From the NCBI RefSeq assembly GCF_000612545.2, contig NZ_CP097800.1:2787001-2851000 (forward strand): a stretch of DNA of 64,000 bases. The letters are read 5' to 3'. Every line of letters starts with the position of its first letter. Within the stretch, counting starts at the first letter, position 1. The DNA comes from Streptomyces sp. PCS3-D2 (GTDB taxonomy: Bacteria > Actinomycetota > Actinomycetes > Streptomycetales > Streptomycetaceae). The notes beneath the pieces were generated by a model. The model was not told where the DNA came from. It was given only the letters and a program-made list of their open reading frames with translations, and searched no databases. The translations under genes and the position numbers were made by a program. This document shows positions 1-8,189 of the stretch, piece by piece.

Positions 1-1975
1 CCCGCCAGATGGAGGCGGGGAAGCTGGAACCGCCCGCGCGCCCGAGGCCGGCGGTGCCGGTCAGAGTGACCTGGTTGTGGGTGGTGGGGTCCTCGCCGAA
101 CATCGCGACGACCGTGACCAGCTCGGGCGTGTAGCCGGTGAACCAGGCCGCCACGTTGGACTCGGTGGTTCCGGTCTTACCGCCGGCCTGGTAGGCGCTG
201 CTGCGGACCTTGTTGCCGGAGCCGCCCTCGTCCTCCACGACCCCCTGGAGCACCTTGGTGACGGTGTCGGCGGTCTTGCGGCTGATGGCCTGGCTGCCGA
301 CGGCCTGCTGGGGCGTGAACTTGACGTCCTTGTGGTCCGCCTTCTTGATGATGGTCGGCGTGACCTTCTTGCCGTGGTTGTCGAACGTGGCGTAGACGCC
401 CGCCATTTCCAGGGTGTTCGCGCTCATCGTGCCCAGCGCCATGGCCGGCTTGTCCTCGGGCCAGCCGTCGCGGTCCTGCATGCCGAGTTCCAGGGCCGTC
501 TTCTTGGCGTTGACCGGCTTCACGTCCACGATCATCTGCGCGTAGACGGAGTTGACCGAGAGGTTGGTCGCCTCCTGGACCGTCATCATCGGGTTGCCGT
601 AGTTGGCGTTGTCCTGGTTCTGCGGGTTGAACGGGATCTTGCTGCCGACGACCGGGCGCTTGCTCGTCCCGTCGTAGAGGGCGTTCGGGGTGATCGGCTT
701 GCCGTCCTGGGTGTTCGAGCCGTTCTCCAGGGCGGAGGCCAGGACGATCGGCTTGAAGGTCGATCCCGGCTGGTAGTCGGTGCGCAGCGCGTTGCTCGCG
801 GCCTTCTGCTCCATCCCCACGCCGCCGTACATCGCGACGATGGCGCCGGTCTTCGGGTCGACGGAGGTCGCGCCGGCCTGGACGCTCTGGTCCTGGGGCC
901 TGCCCTTGGTGTCCTTGCGGTCGAGCTTGGACTCCAGCTCGTCCTGGACCGCCTTCTCCAGCGCCGACTGCTTGCCCTTCTCGATGTTGAGCGTGATGTT
1001 CCAGCCGCCCGCCGTGATCATGGCGTCGGTGATGTCCTGCTTGTTCAGCTCGTCGTTGGCCGCCTGGACCAGGTAGCTCTTCTGCCCGTCCATGCCCGGC
1101 CGGGGCTTCGGCTTGATGGGCTCCGGAAGGGTCATGGTCTTGCGCTTGGCCTCGTCCAGCTTGCCCATCTCGACCATGTTGTCGAGGACGGCGTTGAAGC
1201 GGATGTGGACCAGGCGCGTGCCGTTCGGGCCGGCGGTCGCCAGGTCGTACTGGCTGGGAGCCTGGATGACCGCGGCGAGATAGGCCCCCTGTTCCAGGGT
1301 GAGCTTGTCCGCGTCGACGCCGTAGAAGGCCTGGGCGGCGGCCTGGATGCCGTAGGCGTTGCGGCCGTAGAAGTTGGTGTTCAGGTAACCGGCGAGGATG
1401 TCGTCCTTCTCCATGCGCTGGTCGACCTTGAGGGCGATGACGAGCTCCCTGAGCTTGCGCGTCGCCGACTGATCCTGCGTCAAGTAGTAGTTCTTGACGT
1501 ACTGCTGGGTGATCGTCGAGCCGCCCGCCGTGCCCTTGCCCCGGACGGTGTTGAACAGGCCTCGGGCCACGCCCATCACGTCGACGCCGCGGTCGTGGTA
1601 GAAGGACTTGTTCTCGATGGCGATGAAGGCGGTGCGGACGTCGAGCGGGATCTTGTCGATGGGCACGATCTCGCGGTTCATCTCGCCGGTGCGCGCCATG
1701 ATCGAGCCGTCGGAGTACCGGTAGGTGTTGCTCTGGAGCGTGGCCTGGGCGTTCGGGTCGGTGGGCTCGTCCACCGAGAAGTACAGGACGATCGCCGCGG
1801 CCATGAGGAGCAGGACGAGCCCCAGGAACGTGCCCAGGATCTTCTTCCAGGTGAAGAAGCGGCCTATGCCGGTGCGCTTGCCGGTACCCCCGCTCCCCTT
1901 GGCGCCCTTCGCGCGTCCGCTCGGCGCCCGCCGCGCACCGCGCTGCTGCGCCTTACGCACTTCTGCTCGGCCCAT
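1..1975 (-). CDS. Class A penicillin-binding protein (3' end cut by window)
   Basis: Bifunctional peptidoglycan synthase acting outside the membrane: an N-terminal GT51 glycosyltransferase polymerises lipid II and a C-terminal transpeptidase cross-links stems. A basic Arg/Lys-rich cytoplasmic tail (residues 1-45) precedes one membrane segment (about 48-70). The GT51 region shows the IENKSFYHDRGVD motif near residue 120. Transpeptidase motifs are STFK (about 403), SVN (about 473) and KTGTT (about 599). The ATG is preceded by a purine-rich GGAGCGGGAGC. No stop occurs before the window edge, so the C-terminus is missing; 658 residues are visible, close to the usual 700-780. Divergent from the SPFH gene. 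Family assignment is firm; which paralogue is not resolvable. Confidence 0.95.
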   Translation of the reverse strand, partial: MGRAEVRKAQQRGARRAPSGRAKGAKGSGGTGKRTGIGRFFTWKKILGTFLGLVLLLMAAAIVLYFSVDEPTDPNAQATLQSNTYRYSDGSIMARTGEMNREIVPIDKIPLDVRTAFIAIENKSFYHDRGVDVMGVARGLFNTVRGKGTAGGSTITQQYVKNYYLTQDQSATRKLRELVIALKVDQRMEKDDILAGYLNTNFYGRNAYGIQAAAQAFYGVDADKLTLEQGAYLAAVIQAPSQYDLATAGPNGTRLVHIRFNAVLDNMVEMGKLDEAKRKTMTLPEPIKPKPRPGMDGQKSYLVQAANDELNKQDITDAMITAGGWNITLNIEKGKQSALEKAVQDELESKLDRKDTKGRPQDQSVQAGATSVDPKTGAIVAMYGGVGMEQKAASNALRTDYQPGSTFKPIVLASALENGSNTQDGKPITPNALYDGTSKRPVVGSKIPFNPQNQDNANYGNPMMTVQEATNLSVNSVYAQMIVDVKPVNAKKTALELGMQDRDGWPEDKPAMALGTMSANTLEMAGVYATFDNHGKKVTPTIIKKADHKDVKFTPQQAVGSQAISRKTADTVTKVLQGVVEDEGGSGNKVRSSAYQAGGKTGTTESNVAAWFTGYTPELVTVVAMFGEDPTTHNQVTLTGTAGLGRAGGSSFPASIWR

Positions 1976-2207
1976 CGCTCCCGCTCCGCTCGATTACCCC
2001 CCCGACGTCAACTCAGAAAGCTAACACCGCAGGCTGTGACAAAGATTGGCCAATCCGGATTATTACCGGTCATTTCGGACGTGAGAATCAGCACCCCCGT
2101 CACAGGAACCGACGCTCACATAAGCCGATGGGTTGCCATTACGCAAAAAAGTGATATCACTTTGCTAGGCGGCCCGATCGGCCGCGCGCAGAGAAACGGG
2201 GCGAACC
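1976..2207. promoter_or_regulatory. Divergent intergenic region between PBP and SPFH genes
   Basis: This 232-bp AT-richer spacer must carry promoters for both divergent genes. It holds the perfect palindrome at 2148-2163, annotated separately. No clear consensus -35/-10 pair was assigned for the PBP side. Confidence 0.5.
2148..2163. promoter_or_regulatory. 16-bp perfect palindrome (candidate operator)
   Basis: AAAGTGAT followed directly by ATCACTTT is a perfect inverted repeat with no spacer. It sits 44 bp before the SPFH start codon in an otherwise GC-rich spacer, where an operator would cover the promoter. The adjacent ribbon-helix-helix protein is one possible ligand; that is inference. 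Confidence 0.55.
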
Positions 2208-3116
2208 ATGACGAACCACATAGCCAACCCGGACGGCGTACGGGAGTTCGCCGCACGCAGCGTCGGCGGCGCACTGGCGCTGCTGCTCGGGCTCGCCGGC
2301 CTGCTCGCGGGCGCGGGTCTGGTCACGGCGGGGGCGGTGTCGACGGCGACCGCGGCCAAGGTGGCCCTGATCGTGATCGGCGTCCTCCTGGCCCTCTCCT
2401 CCGTCATCGCGATGAGCGGCCTCAACACGGTGGCTCCGGGCGAGGCCCGGGTCGTCCAGCTCTTCGGCCGCTACCGCGGCACCATCCGCACCGACGGGCT
2501 GCGCTGGGTCAACCCGCTGACCTCGCGCGAGAAGATCTCCACCCGGGTGCGCAACCACGAGACGGCCGTCTTGAAGGTCAACGACGCCTACGGCAACCCG
2601 ATCGAGCTGGCGGCGGTCGTGGTGTGGCGGGTCGAGGACACCGCGCGGGCCGTCTTCGAGGTCGAGGACTTCACCGAGTTCGTCGAGACGCAGACCGAGG
2701 CGGCGGTCCGGCACATCGCGATCGAGTACCCGTACGACGCGCACGAGGAGGGCGGCCTGTCGCTGCGCGAGAACGCCGAGGAGATCACCGAGAAGCTCGC
2801 CGCCGAACTGCACGCCCGGGTGGAGGCCGCCGGCGTGCAGATCATCGAGTCCCGGTTCACGCATCTCGCGTACGCTCCCGAGATCGCCTCCGCGATGCTC
2901 CAGCGCCAGCAGGCGGGCGCCGTCGTAGCGGCCCGCAAGCAGATCGTGGAGGGAGCGGTGGGCATGGTCGAGCTCGCCCTGACCCGTCTGGCGGAGGAGG
3001 AGATCGTGGACCTGGACTCCGAACGCAAGGCGGCCATGGTCTCGAACCTGATGGTCGTGCTGTGCGGCGACCGCGCCGCCCAGCCGGTGCTCAACACGGG
3101 CACCCTCTACCAGTGA
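2208..3116 (+). CDS. SPFH/Band 7 domain membrane protein
   Basis: Membrane scaffold protein of the stomatin/prohibitin/flotillin/HflK family, which organises membrane microdomains or proteases. The 302-residue protein has two hydrophobic segments near the N-terminus (about 18-38 and 46-66). The SPFH core follows (about 75-270): [18 protein letters not shown], then a charged helical region rich in Glu/Ala and a terminal [15 protein letters not shown] stretch typical of the family. Its TGA overlaps the GTG of the following ribbon-helix-helix gene, implying translational coupling. The exact role is unknown. Confidence 0.9.
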   Translation: MTNHIANPDGVREFAARSVGGALALLLGLAGLLAGAGLVTAGAVSTATAAKVALIVIGVLLALSSVIAMSGLNTVAPGEARVVQLFGRYRGTIRTDGLRWVNPLTSREKISTRVRNHETAVLKVNDAYGNPIELAAVVVWRVEDTARAVFEVEDFTEFVETQTEAAVRHIAIEYPYDAHEEGGLSLRENAEEITEKLAAELHARVEAAGVQIIESRFTHLAYAPEIASAMLQRQQAGAVVAARKQIVEGAVGMVELALTRLAEEEIVDLDSERKAAMVSNLMVVLCGDRAAQPVLNTGTLYQ

Positions 3117-3346
3117 CCCCCTCCGGCGAGGAGAAGCCGACGGGCCGCCAGGCGCGCAAGCAAGTGCTCCTGCGACTCGACCCGCAGGTGTACGACGCAC
3201 TGGCCCGCTGGGCGGGCGAGGAGCTGCGCAGCACCAACGCGCAGATCGAGTTCCTGCTCCGCCGGGCCCTCGCCGAAGCCGGCCGGCTCCCCTCCGCCCC
3301 GGGCCCCATCCCCCGACGAGGCAGGCCCCCCAAGCCCACCAACTGA
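3113..3346 (+). CDS. Small ribbon-helix-helix (Arc/CopG-type) DNA-binding protein
   Basis: A 77-residue protein starting at a GTG that overlaps the SPFH stop codon (GTGA), so it is translationally coupled. Residues 15-50 fit an Arc-type ribbon-helix-helix: a short beta strand (KQVLLRLDP), helix A ([13 protein letters not shown]) and helix B ([18 protein letters not shown]). The tail is Pro/Arg-rich. Such proteins bind DNA as dimers with the strands paired in the major groove. Function in this pair is unknown; autoregulation through the palindrome at 2148-2163 is an attractive but untested idea. Confidence 0.8.
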   Translation: MTPSGEEKPTGRQARKQVLLRLDPQVYDALARWAGEELRSTNAQIEFLLRRALAEAGRLPSAPGPIPRRGRPPKPTN

Positions 3347-3355
3347 CCGCCACCG

Positions 3356-3390
3356 CACGCCGCTCCCGCGCCACCCACGGGAGCGGCGTG
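3356..3390 (+). terminator. Hairpin terminator of the SPFH operon
   Basis: CACGCCGCTCCCG pairs perfectly (13 bp) with CGGGAGCGGCGTG across a 9-nt loop, starting 9 nt after the RHH stop codon. Only a short T run (TTT) follows, as is common in streptomycetes. Confidence 0.75.
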
Positions 3391-3437
3391 TGCGTTTCCG
3401 CAGGCCGGAGCTCCGCACACCCCGCGTAGACACCCCA

Positions 3438-3471
3438 TGTATACACCTCGCGTATACACGCTGTGTATAGT
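3438..3471 (+). promoter_or_regulatory. PadR promoter with TGTATACA-type operator repeats
   Basis: Three TATA-centred elements are closely spaced: TGTATACA (3438-3445, perfect palindrome), CGTATACACG (3451-3460) and GTGTATAG (3463-3470). The last contains a -10 box TATAGT (3466-3471) exactly 7 nt before the ATG at 3479. Repeats overlapping the promoter fit autoregulation by the PadR protein. Confidence 0.65.
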
Positions 3472-3478
3472 CGTCGGC

Positions 3479-4003
3479 ATGTCCATCGGTCACACCCTCC
3501 TGGGCCTCCTCGAGGCCGGCCCGCGCCACGGCTACGACCTGAAGCGGGCCTTCGACGAGAAGTTCGGCCACGACCGCCCCCTCGCCTACGGCCAGGTCTA
3601 CTCGACCATGTCCCGGCTGCTGAAGAACGGCCTCGTGGAGGTCGACGGCATCGAGAGCGGCGGCGGCCCCGACCGCAAGCGGTACGCCATCACCGACGCC
3701 GGCATCACGGACGTCGAGACCTGGCTCTCCCAACCGGAGAAGCCGGATCCGTACCTCCACTCCACCCTCTACACGAAGGTCGTCCTCGCCCTGCTCACCG
3801 GCCGCCGCGCCGATGAACTGCTCGACACCCAGCGGGCCGAGCACCTGCGCCTGATGCGGGTGCTGACGACCCGCAAGCGCAAGGGCGACCTCGCCGACCA
3901 GCTCGTCTGCGACCACGCCCTGTTCCACCTCGAAGCGGACCTGCGGTGGCTGGAGCTCACCGCCGCCCGCCTCGGCCGGCTCGCCCAGGAGGTACGCCGA
4001 TGA
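3479..4003 (+). CDS. PadR family transcriptional regulator
   Basis: Winged-helix repressor of 174 residues. The N-terminal PadR fold shows the characteristic GHTLLGLLEAGPRHGYDLK and AYGQVYSTMSRLLKNGLVE helices plus the wing GPDRKRYAIT; the C-terminal helical half resembles the dimerisation domain of the Vir-type PadR subgroup. I chose the ATG at 3479 because no ribosome-binding site precedes it and a -10 box lies 7 nt upstream, so the transcript is probably leaderless; an in-frame ATG at 3437 lies within the operator. Its stop overlaps the next ATG, so it heads an ABC transporter operon it probably represses. Confidence 0.92.
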   Translation: MSIGHTLLGLLEAGPRHGYDLKRAFDEKFGHDRPLAYGQVYSTMSRLLKNGLVEVDGIESGGGPDRKRYAITDAGITDVETWLSQPEKPDPYLHSTLYTKVVLALLTGRRADELLDTQRAEHLRLMRVLTTRKRKGDLADQLVCDHALFHLEADLRWLELTAARLGRLAQEVRR

Positions 4004-4689
4004 CGGCCCCGGCCGGCTCCCTGCTCGCCGCCACCGGCCTGCGCAAGGCGTACGGGACCACCACCGCCCTCGACGATGCCGAGTTCTCCATCCACCCCGG
4101 CGAGGTCGTCGCCGTCATGGGCCCCTCCGGCTCCGGCAAGTCCACCCTGCTGCACTGCCTCGCCGGGATCGTGCCGCCCGACTCCGGCTCCATCGTCTAC
4201 GCCGGCCGCGAGCTCACCTCCATGAGCGACGCGGAGCGCAGCGCCCTGCGCCGCACCGAGTTCGGCTTCGTCTTCCAGTTCGGGCAGCTCGTACCGGAGC
4301 TGACCTGCGTGGAGAACGTCGCCCTCCCGCTGCGCCTGACCGGCGCCAAGCGCAGGGAGGCCGAACGCACCGCCCTGCACTGGATGGAACAGCTCCAGGT
4401 GGAGGACCTCGGCGCCAAACGGCCCGGCGAGATATCCGGCGGTCAGGGCCAGCGGGTGGCCGTCGCCCGTGCCCTCGTCACCGGCCCCCGGGTGATCTTC
4501 GCCGACGAGCCCACCGGCGCCCTCGACTCCCTCAACGGCGAACTCGTCATGCAGCTGCTCACGGAGGCCGCCCGGTCCGCGAACGCCGCCGTCGTCCTCG
4601 TCACCCACGAGACGCGCGTGGCCGCCTACTCCGACCGCGAGATCGTGGTGCGCGACGGCAGGTCCCGCGACATGGAGCGGATCGTATGA
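4000..4689 (+). CDS. ABC transporter ATP-binding protein (LolD/MacB type)
   Basis: ATPase subunit of a MacB/LolD-like exporter, 229 residues. Walker A is GPSGSGKST (about 45-53), the Q-loop is FVFQFGQL, the signature is an atypical SGGQGQR (about 146) in place of SGGQQQR, Walker B is VIFADEPTGALD and the switch His is VTHE. The ATG overlaps the PadR stop codon (ATGA) and is preceded by AGGAGG. It overlaps the permease start by four bases, so all three genes form one coupled operon. Substrate unknown; PadR-linked systems of this kind often export peptides or drugs. Confidence 0.95.
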   Translation: MTAPAGSLLAATGLRKAYGTTTALDDAEFSIHPGEVVAVMGPSGSGKSTLLHCLAGIVPPDSGSIVYAGRELTSMSDAERSALRRTEFGFVFQFGQLVPELTCVENVALPLRLTGAKRREAERTALHWMEQLQVEDLGAKRPGEISGGQGQRVAVARALVTGPRVIFADEPTGALDSLNGELVMQLLTEAARSANAAVVLVTHETRVAAYSDREIVVRDGRSRDMERIV

Positions 4690-7046
4690 GCCGGCTCCAG
4701 GCATGGGCGCGCGACCTCGGCATGGGCGCCCGCTTCGCCTTCGGCGGCGGCCGCGAAGGGTGGATCCGCACCCTGCTCACCGGCGTCGGCGTCGGCCTCG
4801 GCGTCGCGCTGCTGCTGATCAGCACGGCCATCCCCGGCGCCCTGGCAGCACGCTACGAGCGCGGCGACGCACGCTCGACGATGAGTTCCGAGCAGCCCGA
4901 CACCCCCGGACCCGACACGCTGCTCATCACCCGCATCAACCAGACCTACCGCGACAAGGACATCGAGGGGTACGCGCTGCGCGCCGAGGGGCCGCGGGCC
5001 CCACTGCCGCCCGGTCTGACGAGGCTCCCCGCCGCGGGCGAGCTGGCCGTCTCCCCTGCCCTGGGCGAGCTGCTGAAGTCCTCCGAGGGCGCCCTGCTGC
5101 GCGAGCGGCTGGCCGGGCCGGTCGGTGAGACCATCGGCGACCCCGGGCTGGTCGGGCCCGGCGAACTGCTCTTCTACCTCGGCAGCGACAGCCTCGCCAA
5201 GAGCGGCCCGACGGACTACCGCGTCGACCGCGTCACCGCCTTCGGCCATGACGTCGCGCGCGAGGGCCTCGACCCCGTGCTCATGCTGATGGTGGTCCTG
5301 ACCTTCGTCGCCCTGCTGATGCCCGTGGCCGTGTTCATCGCCACCGCCGTCCGCTTCGGCGGGGAGCGGCGCGACCGCAGGCTCGCTGCCCTGCGGCTGG
5401 TCGGCGCCGACAGCCGGATGGTGCGCCGGATCGCGGCCGGCGAGGCACTGGCCGGCTCCCTGGTCGGACTGGTGTTGGGCGCCGGCTTCTTCGCCGTCGG
5501 CCGCTCCCTGGTCGGCAGCGTCAGCCTTCGGCAGCGCAGCGTCTTCCCCGCCGACCTCGACCCGGCACCCTGGCTGGCCGCCCTGGTCGCCGTCGCGGTG
5601 CCCGCGGCGGCGGTGGCCGTGACCCTGTTCGCGCTGCGCGGTGTGGTCATCGAGCCGCTGGGGGTCGTCCGTACGGCCAGGCCCGCCCGGCGCCGCATCT
5701 GGTGGCGGCTGCTGCTGCCGCTGGTCGGCGTGGGACTGCTCCTGCCCCTGGGCGGCCGCGGCAACGACCACGGCCGGTTCAACCAGTGGCAGGTCAGCGG
5801 TGGCGTGGTCCTGCTGCTGGTCGGAATCACCGTCCTGCTGCCCTGGCTGCTGGAGCGCTTCGTCGGGAAGGCCTCCGGCGGCCCCGTCTCCTGGCAGTTG
5901 GCGGTACGTCGGCTGCAGATCGACAGCGGCGGCGCCGCCCGCCTGGTCAACGGCATCGCCGTGGCCGTCGCGGGCGCCGTCGCCCTCCAGATGTTCTTCG
6001 CGGGCGTCGAGGGCGACTACACGAAGTCGACGGGCCAGGATCCCGCCAGGGCCGCCGTGGCGGTCATGGTGCACGGTGGGACGGGCGGCGGCATGGACGG
6101 CCTCGCCGGGCGGATCGCCGCCGTGCCGGGCGTCACCCGCGCCGTTCCGCTGACCTCCACGCAAGCGGCCCATCGGATGCCCGCGGAGGAGGAGACGGTC
6201 CAGATGACCATCGGCACCTGCGACGCGCTCGGAGAGGTCGCGGTGCTCGACTCCTGCACGGACGGCGACGCCTTCCTCCTGACCGCCTCCGCCTCCGCCT
6301 CCGGGGACGGCTTCTACGGGGGCACGGCCCGGGCCGGCGACGAGCTGTTCATCGGCGACGTGCGGTGGACCGGGTCCGCGACGGCCGACGACCCCGCTCC
6401 GGCGAAGTGGACGGTTCCGGCGGGCACCCGCGCGGTCCCCGGCCGGGAGGACCCCACCGGAGCGCTGCGCAGCGGCCTGCTGGTGACCCCTTCGGCCGCA
6501 CCGAAGGAGCTTGGCGACTTCGCGGACATGCGGATCTTCGTCCAGGTCGACGAGTCCGGTCCGGACGTCCTGGACCGGGCGCGCAACGCCGTCTTCGCCT
6601 CCGATCCGCTGGTCACGGCGATGACGCTGCGGGAGCACCAGCAGGCCGCCGGCTTCTCCTCGGTGCGCACCGGGCTGTTCTTCGGGGCGGCCGCCGTACT
6701 GGTCCTGATCGGTGGGAGCCTGTTCGTCTCCCAGCTGGAGCAGCTGCGCGAGCGGCGGAAACTGCTGTCCTCCCTGGTCGCCTTCGGCACCAGGCGGTCC
6801 ACGCTGAGCCTGTCGGTGCTGTGGCAGACGGCCGTGCCGATCGCGCTGGGCCTGCTGCTGGCGGCCTGCGTGGGCGTCGGGCTGGGAGCCGTCCTGACGT
6901 CGATGGCCGCCCAGCCGGTCCGCGTCGACTGGCCCTCGGTGCTGGGGATGACCGGGGTCGGTGCGGGCGTGGTGGCCGCCGTGACCCTGCTCAGCCTGCC
7001 GCCGCTGCTGCGTCTGATGCGCCCGGACGGCCTGCGTACGGAGTGA
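4686..7046 (+). CDS. ABC transporter permease, FtsX/MacB family
   Basis: Membrane partner of the preceding ATPase, 786 residues. It has the actinobacterial duplicated FtsX architecture. An N-terminal membrane helix (about 28-52) leads into an extracytoplasmic region; a first block of helices lies near 200-350 and another at 365-440, a second large extracytoplasmic region follows (about 440-650), and three helices close the protein (about 665-770). Exporters of this family couple ATP hydrolysis to mechanical work rather than classical translocation. Start ATG overlaps the ATPase stop (ATGA). Substrate unknown. Confidence 0.92.
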   Translation: MSRLQAWARDLGMGARFAFGGGREGWIRTLLTGVGVGLGVALLLISTAIPGALAARYERGDARSTMSSEQPDTPGPDTLLITRINQTYRDKDIEGYALRAEGPRAPLPPGLTRLPAAGELAVSPALGELLKSSEGALLRERLAGPVGETIGDPGLVGPGELLFYLGSDSLAKSGPTDYRVDRVTAFGHDVAREGLDPVLMLMVVLTFVALLMPVAVFIATAVRFGGERRDRRLAALRLVGADSRMVRRIAAGEALAGSLVGLVLGAGFFAVGRSLVGSVSLRQRSVFPADLDPAPWLAALVAVAVPAAAVAVTLFALRGVVIEPLGVVRTARPARRRIWWRLLLPLVGVGLLLPLGGRGNDHGRFNQWQVSGGVVLLLVGITVLLPWLLERFVGKASGGPVSWQLAVRRLQIDSGGAARLVNGIAVAVAGAVALQMFFAGVEGDYTKSTGQDPARAAVAVMVHGGTGGGMDGLAGRIAAVPGVTRAVPLTSTQAAHRMPAEEETVQMTIGTCDALGEVAVLDSCTDGDAFLLTASASASGDGFYGGTARAGDELFIGDVRWTGSATADDPAPAKWTVPAGTRAVPGREDPTGALRSGLLVTPSAAPKELGDFADMRIFVQVDESGPDVLDRARNAVFASDPLVTAMTLREHQQAAGFSSVRTGLFFGAAAVLVLIGGSLFVSQLEQLRERRKLLSSLVAFGTRRSTLSLSVLWQTAVPIALGLLLAACVGVGLGAVLTSMAAQPVRVDWPSVLGMTGVGAGVVAAVTLLSLPPLLRLMRPDGLRTE

Positions 7047-7104
7047 CCCGTACGCCCCGGCGCCCCGTTCCCGGTGGCCCGCTCCCGGTGGCCCGGCGAC
7101 CGCG

Positions 7105-8052
7105 TCAGTCGGTGGGCCACACGGGGAGCGGGCGTACGGCTTCACGCAGGGCGGCGGCGATCGCCGCGAACTCCTCCTGGCGGGCGGTCCCCGTACGCAT
7201 GGCCAGGGCGATCCGCCGCGAGGGCGCCGGTTCGGCGAAGCAGCCGGTGGAGAGGTATTCGTTGCGGGCGGTCTCCAGTCGCAGCGCGGTGCGCGGCAAC
7301 AGCGTCACCCCCAGTCCCCCGGCGACCAGTTGTACGAGCGTGGACAGTCCGGCGGCGGTCGTGGTGACGTCCGCCCCGGTGGTCCGTCCGGCCTCCCGGC
7401 AGATGTCGAGGGCCTGGTCCCGCAGGCAGTGCCCCTCGTCGAGCAGCAACAGCTGGAGGTCGCGCAGCTCGTCGAGCGGGATGTCGCGGCGGCCGGCCAG
7501 CGCGTGCTCCCGGGGCGCGAGCAGCACGAAGTCCTCGTCGAAGAGCGGCAGTTCGGTCACTCCGGGGACGCCGAGCGGCACCGCCAGCAGGAGCAGGTCC
7601 AGGCGCCCGCCCGCCAGCCCCTCCACCAGCGAACCGGTCTGCTCCTCGTGCACCTGGAGGTCCATCCGCGGGTAGCGCCGGTGGAACAGCCCCAGCACGG
7701 TCGGCAGCAGGTAGGGCGCCACGGTGGGGATCACCCCCAGCCGCAGCGTCCCGGTGAAGGGGGCCCGCACCGCCTCGGCCTCCTCCAGCAGCCCGCCGAC
7801 GGCGTCGAGCACCACCTGGGCCCGGGCGGCGATCCGCTCTCCCGCGGGGGACAGCAGCACCTTGCGGGTGGTGCGCTCCAGCAGTTGCACGCCGAGGGCC
7901 TCCTCCAGCGCCGAGACGGCACCGGAGAGCGCCGGCTGGCTCATACCGATGGCCGCGGCGGCGTCGCGGAAGTGCAGGTGCTCGGCGACCGCCGCGAAGG
8001 CGCGCAGCTGAGCGAGGGTCGGCTGCTTCGCTCCCCTATTACCGACAGCCAC
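7105..8052 (-). CDS. oxyR: Hydrogen-peroxide-responsive LysR regulator OxyR
   Basis: LysR-type activator/repressor of peroxide defence, 315 residues. The N-terminal winged helix contains PTLAQLRAFAAVAEHLHFRD and MSQPALSGAVSALEEALG. The effector domain has Cys209 and Cys218 (GHCLRDQALDIC), with the same nine-residue spacing as the redox pair Cys199/Cys208 of E. coli OxyR. I chose the GTG at 8052 because GGAGG lies 9 nt upstream and the resulting length is typical; a longer ATG-initiated reading would run through the promoter. Divergent from ahpC-ahpD, its classical targets. Confidence 0.95.
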   Translation of the reverse strand: MAVGNRGAKQPTLAQLRAFAAVAEHLHFRDAAAAIGMSQPALSGAVSALEEALGVQLLERTTRKVLLSPAGERIAARAQVVLDAVGGLLEEAEAVRAPFTGTLRLGVIPTVAPYLLPTVLGLFHRRYPRMDLQVHEEQTGSLVEGLAGGRLDLLLLAVPLGVPGVTELPLFDEDFVLLAPREHALAGRRDIPLDELRDLQLLLLDEGHCLRDQALDICREAGRTTGADVTTTAAGLSTLVQLVAGGLGVTLLPRTALRLETARNEYLSTGCFAEPAPSRRIALAMRTGTARQEEFAAIAAALREAVRPLPVWPTD

Positions 8053-8054
8053 TG

Positions 8055-8091
8055 ATAGGTACCTCCGATCACCCGAAGCAAGACTAGCTAT
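8055..8091. promoter_or_regulatory. Candidate OxyR binding site between oxyR and ahpC
   Basis: ATAG at 8055-8058 and CTAT at 8088-8091 span exactly 37 bp, the footprint of the four-element OxyR consensus. The inner elements are weak (CGAT for CTAT; AGCA for ATAG). The site covers the oxyR ribosome-binding site and a TAGTCT -10 box for oxyR (8086-8081 on the minus strand), and lies just upstream of a CATAAT -10-like box (8095-8100) for ahpC. Confidence 0.5.
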
Positions 8092-8189
8092 TTCCATAAT
8101 CAATGCAGGCTGTGCCAGCATGTGAGACACGTCCAACCCCATTGGAAATCCCCCAAAAGGGGTCTTTTCCTCTTGAACAAGGAGAGCGC

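Noticed and set aside
77-3112. Very long open frame on the plus strand across the penicillin-binding protein gene and the SPFH gene
   Set aside because: It is antisense to one gene and out of frame with another; the Val/Asp/Leu/Arg-rich translation is the usual high-GC shadow. Only its last 77 codons (from 3113) are real.
7061-7101. Direct repeat TCCCGGTGGCCCG between the ABC permease and oxyR
   Set aside because: Only two short GC-rich copies in a small convergent spacer; not distinguishable from compositional bias.
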